A stretch of 38,208 bases of DNA from NCBI GenBank assembly GCA_004297445.1, contig SCUK01000062.1:1-38208 (forward strand), written 5' to 3'. A model generated the notes under the pieces. That model was not told the DNA's origin and did not search any database. It saw nothing but the letters and a program-made list of their open reading frames with translations. Source of the stretch: Anaerolineae bacterium (GTDB lineage: Bacteria; Chloroflexota; Anaerolineae; Anaerolineales; UBA11579). A program made the position numbers and the translations under genes. Below are positions 24,379 to 31,909 of the stretch, one piece after another (the first letter of the stretch is position 1; each line of letters starts with the position of its first letter).

Positions 24379-25515
24379 CTAGCGGAAGGGCGGTGCGTAG
24401 AGCAGGCCGCCATCCGTGTACAGGCTGTTCAGGCCACGGGGGATGTAGGTCGGGGTGTCGGGGCCGAGGTTACGGTTGTAGACTTCGGCGTAGTTGCCGA
24501 CCTGGGCGATGATGTTGTAAGCCCAGTCATTGCTTAAGCCGAGCTTGAGACCGAGGTCACCTTCATTGCCGAGGAGGCGCGAGACTTCCGGGCTGGCGGG
24601 AGCGGCCTTCGCATCCGCCACGTTGGCGGAGGTGATACCGAACTCTTCAGCGGAAATCAGCGCGAAGACGGTCCACTGGGCGATATCGAACCATTGGTCA
24701 TCGCCGTGGCGAACCATGGGGCCAAGGGGTTCCTTGGACATGGTGACGTCCATGATGACATGCTCGGCGGGGTTGGCGAGAACGGTGCGGCGGGAAATCA
24801 AGCCGGATTTGTCAGTGGTGACGGCATCGCAACGACCCTCTGCATAGGCAGCAAAGGTGGAGTCGGCGTCTTCAAAGACGGCGGGCGTGTAGGAAATGCC
24901 TTCGGCAGCCATCACGTCAGCAAGATTGAGCTCAGTGGTGGTGCCGGTCTGGACGCAGATGGTGCCGCCTTCCAGGTCAGCCAGGGTGGTGGCGCCAAGA
25001 GAGGTGGGAACCATCATGCCCTGACCATCGTAGAAGGTGGTGTGGACGAAGTTGCCGCCCAGTTCCGTGTCGCGGACGGTGCTCCAGGTGGTGTTGCGGC
25101 TGAGGACGTCGATTTCGCCGGACTGCAGTGCGGTGAAGCGCTCGGCCGCAGTGACGGCGCGGAATTCGACCTTGGTGGAGTCGCCGAAGATGGCGGCGGC
25201 CAGGGCGCGGCAGTAATCGACATCAAAGCCGGAGAAGCTGCCATCGGCGCCGATGTAGCCGAAGCCGGGTACCTGGGAGTTGACGCCGCAGATCAGGACG
25301 CCACGCTCAAGCACGGTGGCCAGGGTTACGCCATAGCCGGCGGGGGGTACAGGCAGCGGCGCAGGCGCAGCCGCGGGGACTTCAACGGTGACGACGACGG
25401 TCTCGACAATCGGGGCGGTGTCTCCGGAGTCCGCCGGCGTGGGCGAACCACAGGCACCGAGCACGAGCGCGATGACGACCATCAAAGCAAAAAGAGTTGT
25501 TGTCTTGCGATTCAT
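24379..25515 (-). CDS. aapJ: Polar amino-acid ABC transporter, substrate-binding lipoprotein
   Basis: Captures amino acids outside the membrane for the importer. ATG 25515 is chosen for GGAGGAG about 5 nt upstream. A lipoprotein signal (KTTTLFALMVVIALVLGAC, Cys22) leads the 378 residues, followed by a Thr/Pro/Val linker. The type 3 solute-binding fold follows: LERGVLICGVNSQVPGFGYI, FSGFDVDYCRALAAAIFGD, VEFRAVTAAERFTALQSGEID, TICVQTGTTTELNLADVM and VRHGDDQWFDIAQWTVFAL. These phrases match AapJ/BztA general amino-acid binding proteins. It is the first gene of the operon, behind a leader of about 145 nt. Confidence 0.95.
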   Translation of the reverse strand: MNRKTTTLFALMVVIALVLGACGSPTPADSGDTAPIVETVVVTVEVPAAAPAPLPVPPAGYGVTLATVLERGVLICGVNSQVPGFGYIGADGSFSGFDVDYCRALAAAIFGDSTKVEFRAVTAAERFTALQSGEIDVLSRNTTWSTVRDTELGGNFVHTTFYDGQGMMVPTSLGATTLADLEGGTICVQTGTTTELNLADVMAAEGISYTPAVFEDADSTFAAYAEGRCDAVTTDKSGLISRRTVLANPAEHVIMDVTMSKEPLGPMVRHGDDQWFDIAQWTVFALISAEEFGITSANVADAKAAPASPEVSRLLGNEGDLGLKLGLSNDWAYNIIAQVGNYAEVYNRNLGPDTPTYIPRGLNSLYTDGGLLYAPPFR

Positions 25516-25667
25516 ATTTCTCCTCCGTAAGGATTGGACATGGTTACCAGTAATTCGTTGTGAATGTAGGGGTATTCGTTCCTTCAATAGGCGGGTACCT
25601 CCTTGGATGGTAGGTGACTAACTCGAGATTTGGGTATTTCGAGGGACGTCCAGTTGGACTGGCTGTA

Positions 25668-25696
25668 ATTATAGGCGAAAAACAGTCCGAATTCAA
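25668..25696 (-). promoter_or_regulatory. Promoter of the amino-acid ABC operon
   Basis: Minus strand: -35 TTGAAT (25696-25691), exactly 17 nt, then -10 TATAAT (25673-25668). It gives a leader of about 145 nt before aapJ. The leader has small inverted repeats (for example CCAGT-TGG-ACTGG near 25651-25663) and a 9-codon open frame (ATG near 25542-25544) whose TGA overlaps the aapJ ATG. I could not assign a riboswitch class. Confidence 0.75.
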
Positions 25697-25716
25697 GGCG
25701 TGGTGGCTGTTTCCCG

Positions 25717-25722
25717 TATAAT
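25717..25722 (+). promoter_or_regulatory. -10 box of the enoyl-CoA hydratase operon promoter
   Basis: Consensus TATAAT 31 nt before ATG 25754. The best -35 (TTCAAG, 25692-25697) is 19 nt upstream and overlaps the -35 of the divergent amino-acid transporter promoter. GAGGAG is the ribosome site. The region 25516-25753 between the two start codons holds only these regulatory signals. Confidence 0.55.
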
Positions 25723-25753
25723 CTGTCAGTATTCGTCCAGGAAGCGAGGAGTG

Positions 25754-26527
25754 ATGACCGAAGAACTGGTATTGACCGAGCGGCGGGGGGCAGTCGGGTT
25801 GGCAACGCTGAACCGGCCAGACAAGCTAAACGCGCTCAGCCCGACGATGCTGAAGGCGATAGCGGATGCGTTGGAAGCGCTGGCCGGGGACGCGACCGTC
25901 CGGGCGATAGTGCTGACGGGCAGCGCTAAGGTGTTTGCGGCCGGAGCGGATATCGAAGTGCTGGCGAAGGCCAGCCCCAAGGATATTGAAGCGCTGGACA
26001 CGCGCCAGTACTGGCGGCGGTTCCAGGAGGTGGGGCGACCGGTGATTGCGGCGGTGAGCGGGTTTGCATTTGGCGGCGGGTGTGAACTGGCGCTGCAGTG
26101 TGACTTAATCGTTGCGAGCGAGACGGCGAAGTTCGCTCAGCCGGAAATCAAACTGGGAGTGATCCCCGGCGGTGGAGCGACGCAGCGATTGGCGCGGGCG
26201 ATTGGGCCGTACAAGGCGATGGAGTTAATCCTTACGGGCGAATCCATAGACGCCCGGCAAGCGCTGGAATGGAACCTGGTCAACCGGGTGGTACCGGTGG
26301 AGCGGTACCTGGACGAGGCGATTGAACTGGCCGGGGTGATTGCCGAACGGCCGCCACTGGCCGTGCAGGCGGCGCGAAAGGCTGTACGAACCGGGATGCT
26401 GGACACGATGCGCGAAGGGTTGGATGCCGAACGAGCGGCCTTTGTGGCGCTGTTTGACAGCGCAGACCAGAAGGAAGGAATGGCGGCGTTTCTGGAGAAG
26501 CGTCCGCCGAGTTTCACGGGCAACTGA
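25754..26527 (+). CDS. Enoyl-CoA hydratase/isomerase (crotonase family)
   Basis: Adds water across the double bond of 2-enoyl-CoA to give 3-hydroxyacyl-CoA. ATG 25754 lies just after GAGGAGTG; the GTG three bases earlier is possible. The 257 residues show the oxyanion-hole segments FAAGADIEVL and SGFAFGGGCELALQCDLIVA, with both catalytic glutamates in place: E111 (in GGGCELAL) and E131 (in PEIKLGVIPGGGATQRLAR). Length is typical. The 3-hydroxyacyl-CoA dehydrogenase gene begins 2 nt after its stop, so the two proteins probably catalyse consecutive steps of fatty-acid or aromatic-acid beta-oxidation. Confidence 0.95.
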   Translation: MTEELVLTERRGAVGLATLNRPDKLNALSPTMLKAIADALEALAGDATVRAIVLTGSAKVFAAGADIEVLAKASPKDIEALDTRQYWRRFQEVGRPVIAAVSGFAFGGGCELALQCDLIVASETAKFAQPEIKLGVIPGGGATQRLARAIGPYKAMELILTGESIDARQALEWNLVNRVVPVERYLDEAIELAGVIAERPPLAVQAARKAVRTGMLDTMREGLDAERAAFVALFDSADQKEGMAAFLEKRPPSFTGN

Positions 26528-26529
26528 AT

Positions 26530-28083
26530 ATGGATATCTCGACTGATAATTGCACAATTGGCGTCGTTGGGGCGGGGACGATGGGCAGCGGCATCGCGCT
26601 GGCAGCGCTTTACAAGGGATACCGCGTAATCCTGCAGGATTCGTTTCCAGGAGCGTTGGAGAAGGGGCGGGACTATATCGAAAAATTCCTGGCGAAAAAA
26701 GATTTGAGCGCCAACGCCGGGTTGGTGACCTACGCGAAAGAATTGGCCGCACTCGCACCTGCGAATATCGTAATCGAGGCAATCATTGAAGACCTTGGGG
26801 TGAAGCAGGAATTATTCCGGCAACTGGACCAGATTTGCCCACCACCCGCTATTCTGGCGAGCAACACCAGCACGTTGGCGGTGACAGCGATTGCCAGCGT
26901 GGTGGGTCAGCCCGGGCGTGTGGCGGGGATGCACTTTTTCAACCCGGCGCCCATCCTGCCCTTGGTGGAAGTGGTGAGGGCGGGGGAGAGCGCGCCGGAG
27001 ACACTGGCGGCGCTCGTTGCTCTTGCGGAAGCGCTGGAGAAGACCCCGGTAGTGACGGGGGATACGCCGGGATTCATCGTAAACCGCGTGGCGCGGCCGT
27101 ACTATGGAGAAGCGCTGCGGCTGTTAGGGGAAGGCGTTGCGTCGTTTGAGGAAATCGACCTGCTGGCCGAGCAGGGAGCCGGGTTTCGAATGGGACCGTT
27201 CCGGTTGATGGACCTGATCGGCATTGACATCAATGCGACGGCGATGCTGAGTATGTATGAGCAGACGCACGGTGAGCCGCGCTACCGGCCGCATTTCCTC
27301 CAGATGCAGAAGATGCAGGCGGGGACGTTGGGCCGCAAGACCGGGCGTGGTTTTTACTCCTATGAGAATTCTGAAGCGGCGGTGGACATTCCTGAGTTAG
27401 TAGCGACGTTGCAGGGAGCAGTGCTGGTGAGCGAAGGCACCTGGGCGCCCGGATTGAAAGACTATATGCGGAAAATTGGGTTGGAAGCGGACAAGGTAAC
27501 GCCGGTGGGGTTGGCGCCGCGGGCCGTGTTTGTGGCGGCGGGGCGCGATGAGTTGCTGCCCGAAGAAACAAATGTGTATCTGGCCGGGACGGACAAGAGC
27601 CTGCCCGTGTTTGTGCCGGCCGTGGATATGACCGTGGCAGAGCTGACAACCCTGACGGATGAGCCGGAACGAATTGTAGGTTATGACAGCCTGTTCTTTG
27701 CAGGCGGCACGGCGGTGACGCTGACGGCCAGCCCGATGCTGACTGACGAGCACCGCGCCCGCGCAGATGAGACCGTGCGGGCGCTGGGCAAACGACCCGT
27801 GTGGGTGAAGGATTCGCCGGGATTGGTGCTGCCGCGAATCGTGTTTCAACTGGTGAATGAGGCGGCATTCGCCCACCTGGAAAATGTGGGAGAAGCGGAT
27901 ACCATTGACCTGGCGATGCGGCTGGGGGTGAATTATCCCAAGGGGCCGCTGGCGTGGGGGCGGGAGTTTGGCTTTTCGAAGGTGGTGGCGGAGTTGGACC
28001 ATCTGTACAACGAATATCGCGAAGACCGCTACCGGGCGTGTGTGTTACTGCGGCGCTGGGCGCGGTTGGAAGAAGTCAAATAA
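26530..28083 (+). CDS. 3-Hydroxyacyl-CoA dehydrogenase (long, PaaH-like form)
   Basis: Oxidises 3-hydroxyacyl-CoA to 3-oxoacyl-CoA with NAD. The 517 residues contain the NAD loop IGVVGAGTMGSGIALAAL (10-27), IEAIIEDLGVKQELFRQLD and SNTSTLAVTAIA. The catalytic-type HFFNPAPILPLVEVV comes next, then the dimerisation domain (DTPGFIVNRVARPYYGEALRL, FRMGPFRLMDLIGIDIN). A second, C-terminal HCDH-like domain repeats these phrases (KDSPGLVLPRIVFQLVNEA, GVNYPKGPLAWGREFGF). This duplicated form is common in phenylacetate and beta-oxidation enzymes. No strong ribosome site precedes it, and translation is probably coupled to the hydratase gene 2 nt upstream. Confidence 0.95.
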   Translation: MDISTDNCTIGVVGAGTMGSGIALAALYKGYRVILQDSFPGALEKGRDYIEKFLAKKDLSANAGLVTYAKELAALAPANIVIEAIIEDLGVKQELFRQLDQICPPPAILASNTSTLAVTAIASVVGQPGRVAGMHFFNPAPILPLVEVVRAGESAPETLAALVALAEALEKTPVVTGDTPGFIVNRVARPYYGEALRLLGEGVASFEEIDLLAEQGAGFRMGPFRLMDLIGIDINATAMLSMYEQTHGEPRYRPHFLQMQKMQAGTLGRKTGRGFYSYENSEAAVDIPELVATLQGAVLVSEGTWAPGLKDYMRKIGLEADKVTPVGLAPRAVFVAAGRDELLPEETNVYLAGTDKSLPVFVPAVDMTVAELTTLTDEPERIVGYDSLFFAGGTAVTLTASPMLTDEHRARADETVRALGKRPVWVKDSPGLVLPRIVFQLVNEAAFAHLENVGEADTIDLAMRLGVNYPKGPLAWGREFGFSKVVAELDHLYNEYREDRYRACVLLRRWARLEEVK

Positions 28084-28087
28084 GCGC

Positions 28088-28112
28088 GAACACGCCCACA
28101 CGGGGCCAGGCT
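28088..28112. repeat. Copy 2 of the 25-nt dispersed hairpin repeat
   Basis: 22 of 25 bases match 10838-10862, with the GCCC/GGGC stem kept and two changes in the loop. It lies in the 40-nt gap between the convergent dehydrogenase and dioxygenase genes, the same setting as copy 1. Confidence 0.5.
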
Positions 28113-28123
28113 ACCGTGAAGCG

Positions 28124-28816
28124 CTAAAACTGAAGGACGAAATCGAATGCACCTTTGAGACCGGGGGAAGATTCGGTGAGGTCCATCACCAGGCGCGGGT
28201 CAAAGATGCCATCGGTGGCGTTGGCCGGTTCATCCGGGAAATAGAGTTGGGTGGTGAGGACGGCCTGGTTCGGAGCCTGGACTTTGACGTGAATGTGGCG
28301 GGTGCGACCGGGGTACAGACCGGGCAGTTTGGTCTCCAGCGAGTAATGACCGTTTTCGTCCGTGAACTGGTGGCCGCGCAGGGTGTAGCCCGCGTTGTCG
28401 TAAATGCCGTTTGAGTCACAGTGCCAGAAGTCAATGAGGACCGCGGAAAGGGGTTGGCAATCTGTGGAGAGAACCTGACCGGTGACGGTGAGGAGGATGC
28501 CTTCCAGACCGGCTTCCAACAGAGAGGTGCGTTCCGGCGTGTTTGGAGTGTAGTAGGGGCCTTCGGTCTGGGCAGGGGTAGGGTCATCGTCATCATCGCC
28601 ACATTGCGGTGTGGGCGGTAGTACGACTGCTGTTGTGGCGGTGGCCAGCGGGGCAGGCTGAAGAAGCGATGAGGAGGTGGCAGTGGGGTCAGCCGAAACC
28701 GACGGGTTCATGCCAAGCGCGCGGGAACAGGCGGCGAGGAGACTGCCAAGCGGGAGAAAGAAGAATAATTTGAGGGCCTCGCGGCGCGTGGGCGGGGATT
28801 GTTTTCCGGTTGTCAT
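28124..28816 (-). CDS. Intradiol ring-cleavage dioxygenase-like lipoprotein
   Basis: Related to protocatechuate/catechol intradiol dioxygenases, which split aromatic diols between the hydroxyls using Fe(III). ATG 28816 has AAGGAG about 7 nt upstream. The 230 residues start with a twin-arginine-like signal (TRREALKLFFFLPLGSLLAAC) with lipobox Cys30, so the protein is probably exported folded and lipid-anchored. The domain has TEGPYYTPNTPERTSL, DFWHCDSNGIYDN, FTDENGHYSLETKLPGLYP and RTRHIHVKV. The Tyr/Tyr/His/His iron set would be Y139, Y168, H174 and H176. An acidic run (DDDDD, ~74-78) precedes the domain. Exported relatives occur in many bacteria with unknown substrates, so aromatic cleavage is likely but not proven. 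Confidence 0.85.
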   Translation of the reverse strand: MTTGKQSPPTRREALKLFFFLPLGSLLAACSRALGMNPSVSADPTATSSSLLQPAPLATATTAVVLPPTPQCGDDDDDPTPAQTEGPYYTPNTPERTSLLEAGLEGILLTVTGQVLSTDCQPLSAVLIDFWHCDSNGIYDNAGYTLRGHQFTDENGHYSLETKLPGLYPGRTRHIHVKVQAPNQAVLTTQLYFPDEPANATDGIFDPRLVMDLTESSPGLKGAFDFVLQF

Positions 28817-28918
28817 TGTTGACTCCTTAACAGGCCAAGTGACGGTATTGTAGCGCGGAGGTGTAAAGCGAAGGTAAAATCGCTGAAATCCCCGAGAAAG
28901 CCCGAATGGAGCCCGTCG

Positions 28919-29341
28919 ATGTATTACTTTGCAATTGTCCTTACGGTTGTGTCCAACGTGATTTATCACATCTTCCAGAAACTGACACCGACACAGGTGA
29001 ACCCGATGCTGGCATTGGCGGTAGCGTATATTTTCGCGGCACTGGTCAGTCTGCTCATGTTGCCATTGTTCCCACTGCAGGCCGGGCTTGTGAGCGAACT
29101 GCGGCAGGTGAATTGGGCAAGCATCGGACTGGGGGCTTCGATTGTGGGGCTGGAATTGGGGTTTCTTCTGGCGTACCGACTGGGTTGGGATATCACCCTG
29201 GCGGCGCTGGTGAGCAACGTGTCAGTAGCGTTAATCCTGATCCCGATTGGATTGGCACTGTTCCGCGAACATCTCAGCGCGGTAAATGTGACCGGACTGG
29301 TAGTGTGCCTGATCGGGCTGGTGCTGGTGAATTGGAAGTAG
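28919..29341 (+). CDS. EamA/SMR-like four-TM membrane protein
   Basis: Short membrane protein of 140 residues with four hydrophobic segments: residues 1-19, 29-52, 68-90 and 95-137 (the last is long and may be split). Its ending, FREHLSAVNVTGLVVCLIGLVLVNWK, closely resembles one half of EamA/DMT transporters and small multidrug resistance proteins, in which two such units form the carrier. GGAG lies 7 nt before the ATG. It converges on the TspO-like gene and is divergent from the dioxygenase gene, with a 102-nt shared upstream region. Substrate unknown. Confidence 0.8.
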   Translation: MYYFAIVLTVVSNVIYHIFQKLTPTQVNPMLALAVAYIFAALVSLLMLPLFPLQAGLVSELRQVNWASIGLGASIVGLELGFLLAYRLGWDITLAALVSNVSVALILIPIGLALFREHLSAVNVTGLVVCLIGLVLVNWK

Positions 29342-29349
29342 CAAGCCGC

Positions 29350-30102
29350 CTAGCGGGATTTCCGCGCGAAGACCAGCAGAATCCCAATAGCGAGAATGCC
29401 CGCCGTGATGTAAGCAGGAAGGGCGATGCTTTGAATGGCGGATTGTTTTGCGGCAATGCCGAGCAGCGCCCAGACGAGAACCAGTGCATAGGCGGCATCC
29501 CGTTCGCGAATCAGCATGGCAACGCCGAGGGAGCCAGTGACAGCAATCATGATGACGGTCCAAGCGACCGGACTGATGCCCCAACCGCTCCAGTTAATCC
29601 AATAGAGCAGCTGGGAAGCGTTGGCAACAGTGGCGACCGTAATCCAGCCGAGGTAGACGCTGAATGGGATGGAGACTGACCAGACTGCCGCGCTGGAAAA
29701 AGTCGCTTTGGCAGGGCGGATAAGCAGGTAAATTCTGATCAGGCATGCGAGCAGTACAAGCATCACGGGGAGGGTGAGTGCAAATTGCTCAAAGTGCCAG
29801 AACACTAGCCAGACGGAATTGGCAAGGCTGGCGAGCCAATATAAAGGGGCGATCTTCTGGAGGGTTTCTGAATCCCGGTTGGCGGGAAGAACCTGGTAGA
29901 TGGAATAGGCAATCCAACCGATGTAGATCACACCCCAGATGGCGAAGACGTAGCCGGCGGGGACAAAAAGAACCGGGTAGCGGTCTGAAATCTCGCCTGT
30001 GTTGAGGTCATTAAACGGCAGGGCATTGGCGAGTATGTTAATGACGATGGTGGCGAGGGTGGCGAGAACTGTTATCCATGGAATGAACTTCTTGAGCGAC
30101 AT
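29350..30102 (-). CDS. TspO/MBR-related tryptophan-rich membrane protein
   Basis: 250 residues with about seven hydrophobic segments. Phrases recalling the TspO family include FVPAGYVFAIWGVIYIGWIA, ASLANSVWLVFWHFEQFAL and YLGWITVATVANASQLLYW. The Trp-rich segments and the P-A-G-x-x-F-A-I-W-G pattern fit the larger tryptophan-rich sensory proteins rather than classic 160-residue TspO. TspO binds porphyrins and takes part in stress responses in other bacteria; no ligand can be claimed here. It begins 9 nt after the stop of the DUF4345-like gene, so the two form an operon. Confidence 0.75.
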   Translation of the reverse strand: MSLKKFIPWITVLATLATIVINILANALPFNDLNTGEISDRYPVLFVPAGYVFAIWGVIYIGWIAYSIYQVLPANRDSETLQKIAPLYWLASLANSVWLVFWHFEQFALTLPVMLVLLACLIRIYLLIRPAKATFSSAAVWSVSIPFSVYLGWITVATVANASQLLYWINWSGWGISPVAWTVIMIAVTGSLGVAMLIRERDAAYALVLVWALLGIAAKQSAIQSIALPAYITAGILAIGILLVFARKSR

Positions 30103-30111
30103 GGAGGCCTT

Positions 30112-30456
30112 TTAGAACAGCAATACTGCAGCAAAGGCGAACTCGATGGCGAGACTGATCCAGTTCGAGGACTCGGCGGAGTGGTCAATGAAGATTGAGA
30201 CGAGGCGGATTAAGCCGATAACGAGGTAGACCAGCCCCATGACCTTCATGCCCGTAATGCGGTCAAACAGGAAGACGGCGATGGTGAGGGCGATGAAGAC
30301 GCCGCCGAGCACGGCGCGGATTTCGGTGACGCCGCGCGGACCGCTGACCTGCAGGCCAGTAAACCCATAGACTTTGTCTGGCCAGAACAGTGAAAATAGT
30401 CCGGTAAGTCCAGTGGCAGTCACTGCCACCCACTTGAGAATTGTCAGGAAATTCAT
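30112..30456 (-). CDS. DUF4345-like small membrane protein
   Basis: 114 residues with four hydrophobic segments. The middle phrase GPRGVTEIRAVLGGVFIALTI contains the E-x-R-A-x-x-G-G pattern I associate with the DUF4345 family, whose function is unknown. GGAG lies about 9 nt before the ATG. It is the first gene of a two-gene unit with the TspO-like protein and is divergent from the unknown gene at 30533 across 76 nt. Confidence 0.7.
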   Translation of the reverse strand: MNFLTILKWVAVTATGLTGLFSLFWPDKVYGFTGLQVSGPRGVTEIRAVLGGVFIALTIAVFLFDRITGMKVMGLVYLVIGLIRLVSIFIDHSAESSNWISLAIEFAFAAVLLF

Positions 30457-30516
30457 AATTGGCTTCTCCGATGTAGACTGTGATTAGCCCGATTCTAATT
30501 CATATGGTCTGAAAAG

Positions 30517-30525
30517 TGCTACACT
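30517..30525 (+). promoter_or_regulatory. Extended -10 of a leaderless promoter
   Basis: TGCTACACT (TGn plus TACACT) ends 7 nt before the ATG at 30533, so transcription would start at the start codon. No Shine-Dalgarno lies between. The geometry matches the radical SAM promoter at 21056-21084. Confidence 0.5.
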
Positions 30526-30532
30526 CGAGAAC

Positions 30533-31420
30533 ATGTTTCGAAATCTGAAAGTAAAGACTGAACCACCCCAGCACGGCCCGCTGCCCGGTAGCATCCCGGT
30601 ACAGCAACTGGTTGGCGATGCCAGCCTGCCGGTGTCGGTTCAAACGGTAAATTCGCTGCCGGAAAACTCCAAATTGCGGCTGTACCGAACGCTCATCCCT
30701 GTGGACTTGCTGGCCGGGGCGGGCATTAACCCGCGGACGTGGAAGGATGGCGAAGGGGTGACGCGGGTGGCGATGGATGCCGCGGAAGGCAGCGGGAAAC
30801 TGCGGCTGTATGCGTGGGCGGGGGAAGACCCAAATGACCCGTTCTTTGAGCTGGAGCTTTCGGACAATCGATTTAACGGAATCGACCTGAATTTTCTGGT
30901 GCTCAATGACCCTGCGGCGGAGAAATTCGGCATAGATAAGGATGAGAACGGCGCGCTAACGCATTTTGGCACGGTGTACCGCAACCTGGGCGAAGAAGAA
31001 CGAGCGATGAAAGCGGGCCTGGCACCGGGGCAGACGCGGCGGGGAGCGGGCAGTTCATCTGAGGTGTTTGCGCGGCTCGAAGCTTTTCTGACAACGATGG
31101 CGCACCAAGCTTATTATCTCGAGCCGGTGTCTTATGTTTCAGCGTGGGTGTTTGAGCGACGCGGATTTGCCTATGTGACCGGGCACAAGTTAATGGATAC
31201 GATTCATGCCGAATTCAAACCGGGCGGGACGCTGTATACGGCACTGGATGGCAGTACTCCTTTCCGGCAAGAGCAACAGGCAGGGACGGTGCGCGGCCGG
31301 GCGTGGGCGATTCATGATGGAATCCTCGCAGCGATTGACCAGCGCTGGGATGGCCTGAGAATGGTGAAGCAGATTGGACGACCCGCAGGCGTGAACACCG
31401 CGTTGGATGCGCCCTATTAG
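30533..31420 (+). CDS. Conserved-looking soluble protein, unknown function
   Basis: Not recognised. The 295 residues have no signal peptide or membrane segment and a balanced charge typical of a folded cytoplasmic protein. Distinct phrases include LYRTLIPVDLLAGAGINPRTW, YAWAGEDPNDPFFELELSDN, FNGIDLNFLVLNDP and FERRGFAYVTGHKLMDTIHA. I see no nucleotide-binding or catalytic motif I can name. Codon use matches that of the neighbours. The next gene, an RsbW-like kinase, starts 9 nt after its stop, so the two are probably co-transcribed and may act in the same signalling pathway. The start is supported by a leaderless-type promoter. Confidence 0.75.
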   Translation: MFRNLKVKTEPPQHGPLPGSIPVQQLVGDASLPVSVQTVNSLPENSKLRLYRTLIPVDLLAGAGINPRTWKDGEGVTRVAMDAAEGSGKLRLYAWAGEDPNDPFFELELSDNRFNGIDLNFLVLNDPAAEKFGIDKDENGALTHFGTVYRNLGEEERAMKAGLAPGQTRRGAGSSSEVFARLEAFLTTMAHQAYYLEPVSYVSAWVFERRGFAYVTGHKLMDTIHAEFKPGGTLYTALDGSTPFRQEQQAGTVRGRAWAIHDGILAAIDQRWDGLRMVKQIGRPAGVNTALDAPY

Positions 31421-31429
31421 GAGCGGCGG

Positions 31430-31843
31430 ATGAGTAACCGATACCGATTGACACGGGCAGCAGAACTGGAGTCCCTGACCATCTTCCGTGAGTTCATCGC
31501 CAATGCCTGCAGGGAACAGGGCGTGGATGACGATACGACGTTTGGCTTGCGGTTGGCCGTGGATGAAGCCTGCACCAACATCATCCAGCATGGCTATGCG
31601 GGGATGGATCCGGGGTCGATTATCCTGGATTTGCGTTTTGAAGTCGATAAAGTGGTGGTGGACCTGACGGATTTTGGGCGCGCGTTTGAGCCGGCGGAAC
31701 CGGAGAGGCCAGACCTGACGGCGCCCGCAGAAGAACGCAAAGAAGGTGGATTGGGTCTGTTCCTGATTTATGAAACGATGGACAGAATCGATTATCGGGT
31801 TGCGCCCGAGGGAAACATCCTGACGTTCACGAAAATGTTGTAG
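31430..31843 (+). CDS. RsbW-like serine kinase/anti-sigma ATP-binding protein
   Basis: GHKL-fold kinase of the anti-sigma type. Such proteins bind a sigma factor or other target and phosphorylate a STAS antagonist to stay active. The 137 residues hold the N-box LAVDEACTNIIQHGYAG, a G1-like DLTDFGRAFEP and the G2 loop GGLGLFLIYETMDRIDY. It matches the C-terminal domain of the large receptor at 33972-37142 in its key motifs (DEACxNxIxHGYA and GGLGLFxI), so the two could compete for the same STAS protein. GGAG lies 6 nt before the ATG. No sigma factor gene is in the window. Confidence 0.88.
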   Translation: MSNRYRLTRAAELESLTIFREFIANACREQGVDDDTTFGLRLAVDEACTNIIQHGYAGMDPGSIILDLRFEVDKVVVDLTDFGRAFEPAEPERPDLTAPAEERKEGGLGLFLIYETMDRIDYRVAPEGNILTFTKML

Positions 31844-31909
31844 CGGGTGGCGTGCAGGGGTCGCAACGCCATGACTTGCGGCGCAAGCCTTCAGAAAGAC
31901 ACTATCGTT

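Noticed and set aside
31844..31909. Inverted repeats CTTGC-GGC-GCAAG and GGCGT...ACGCC as a bidirectional terminator
   Set aside because: Stems are only 5 bp and no U-run follows on either strand. Possible, but below the level for a feature.
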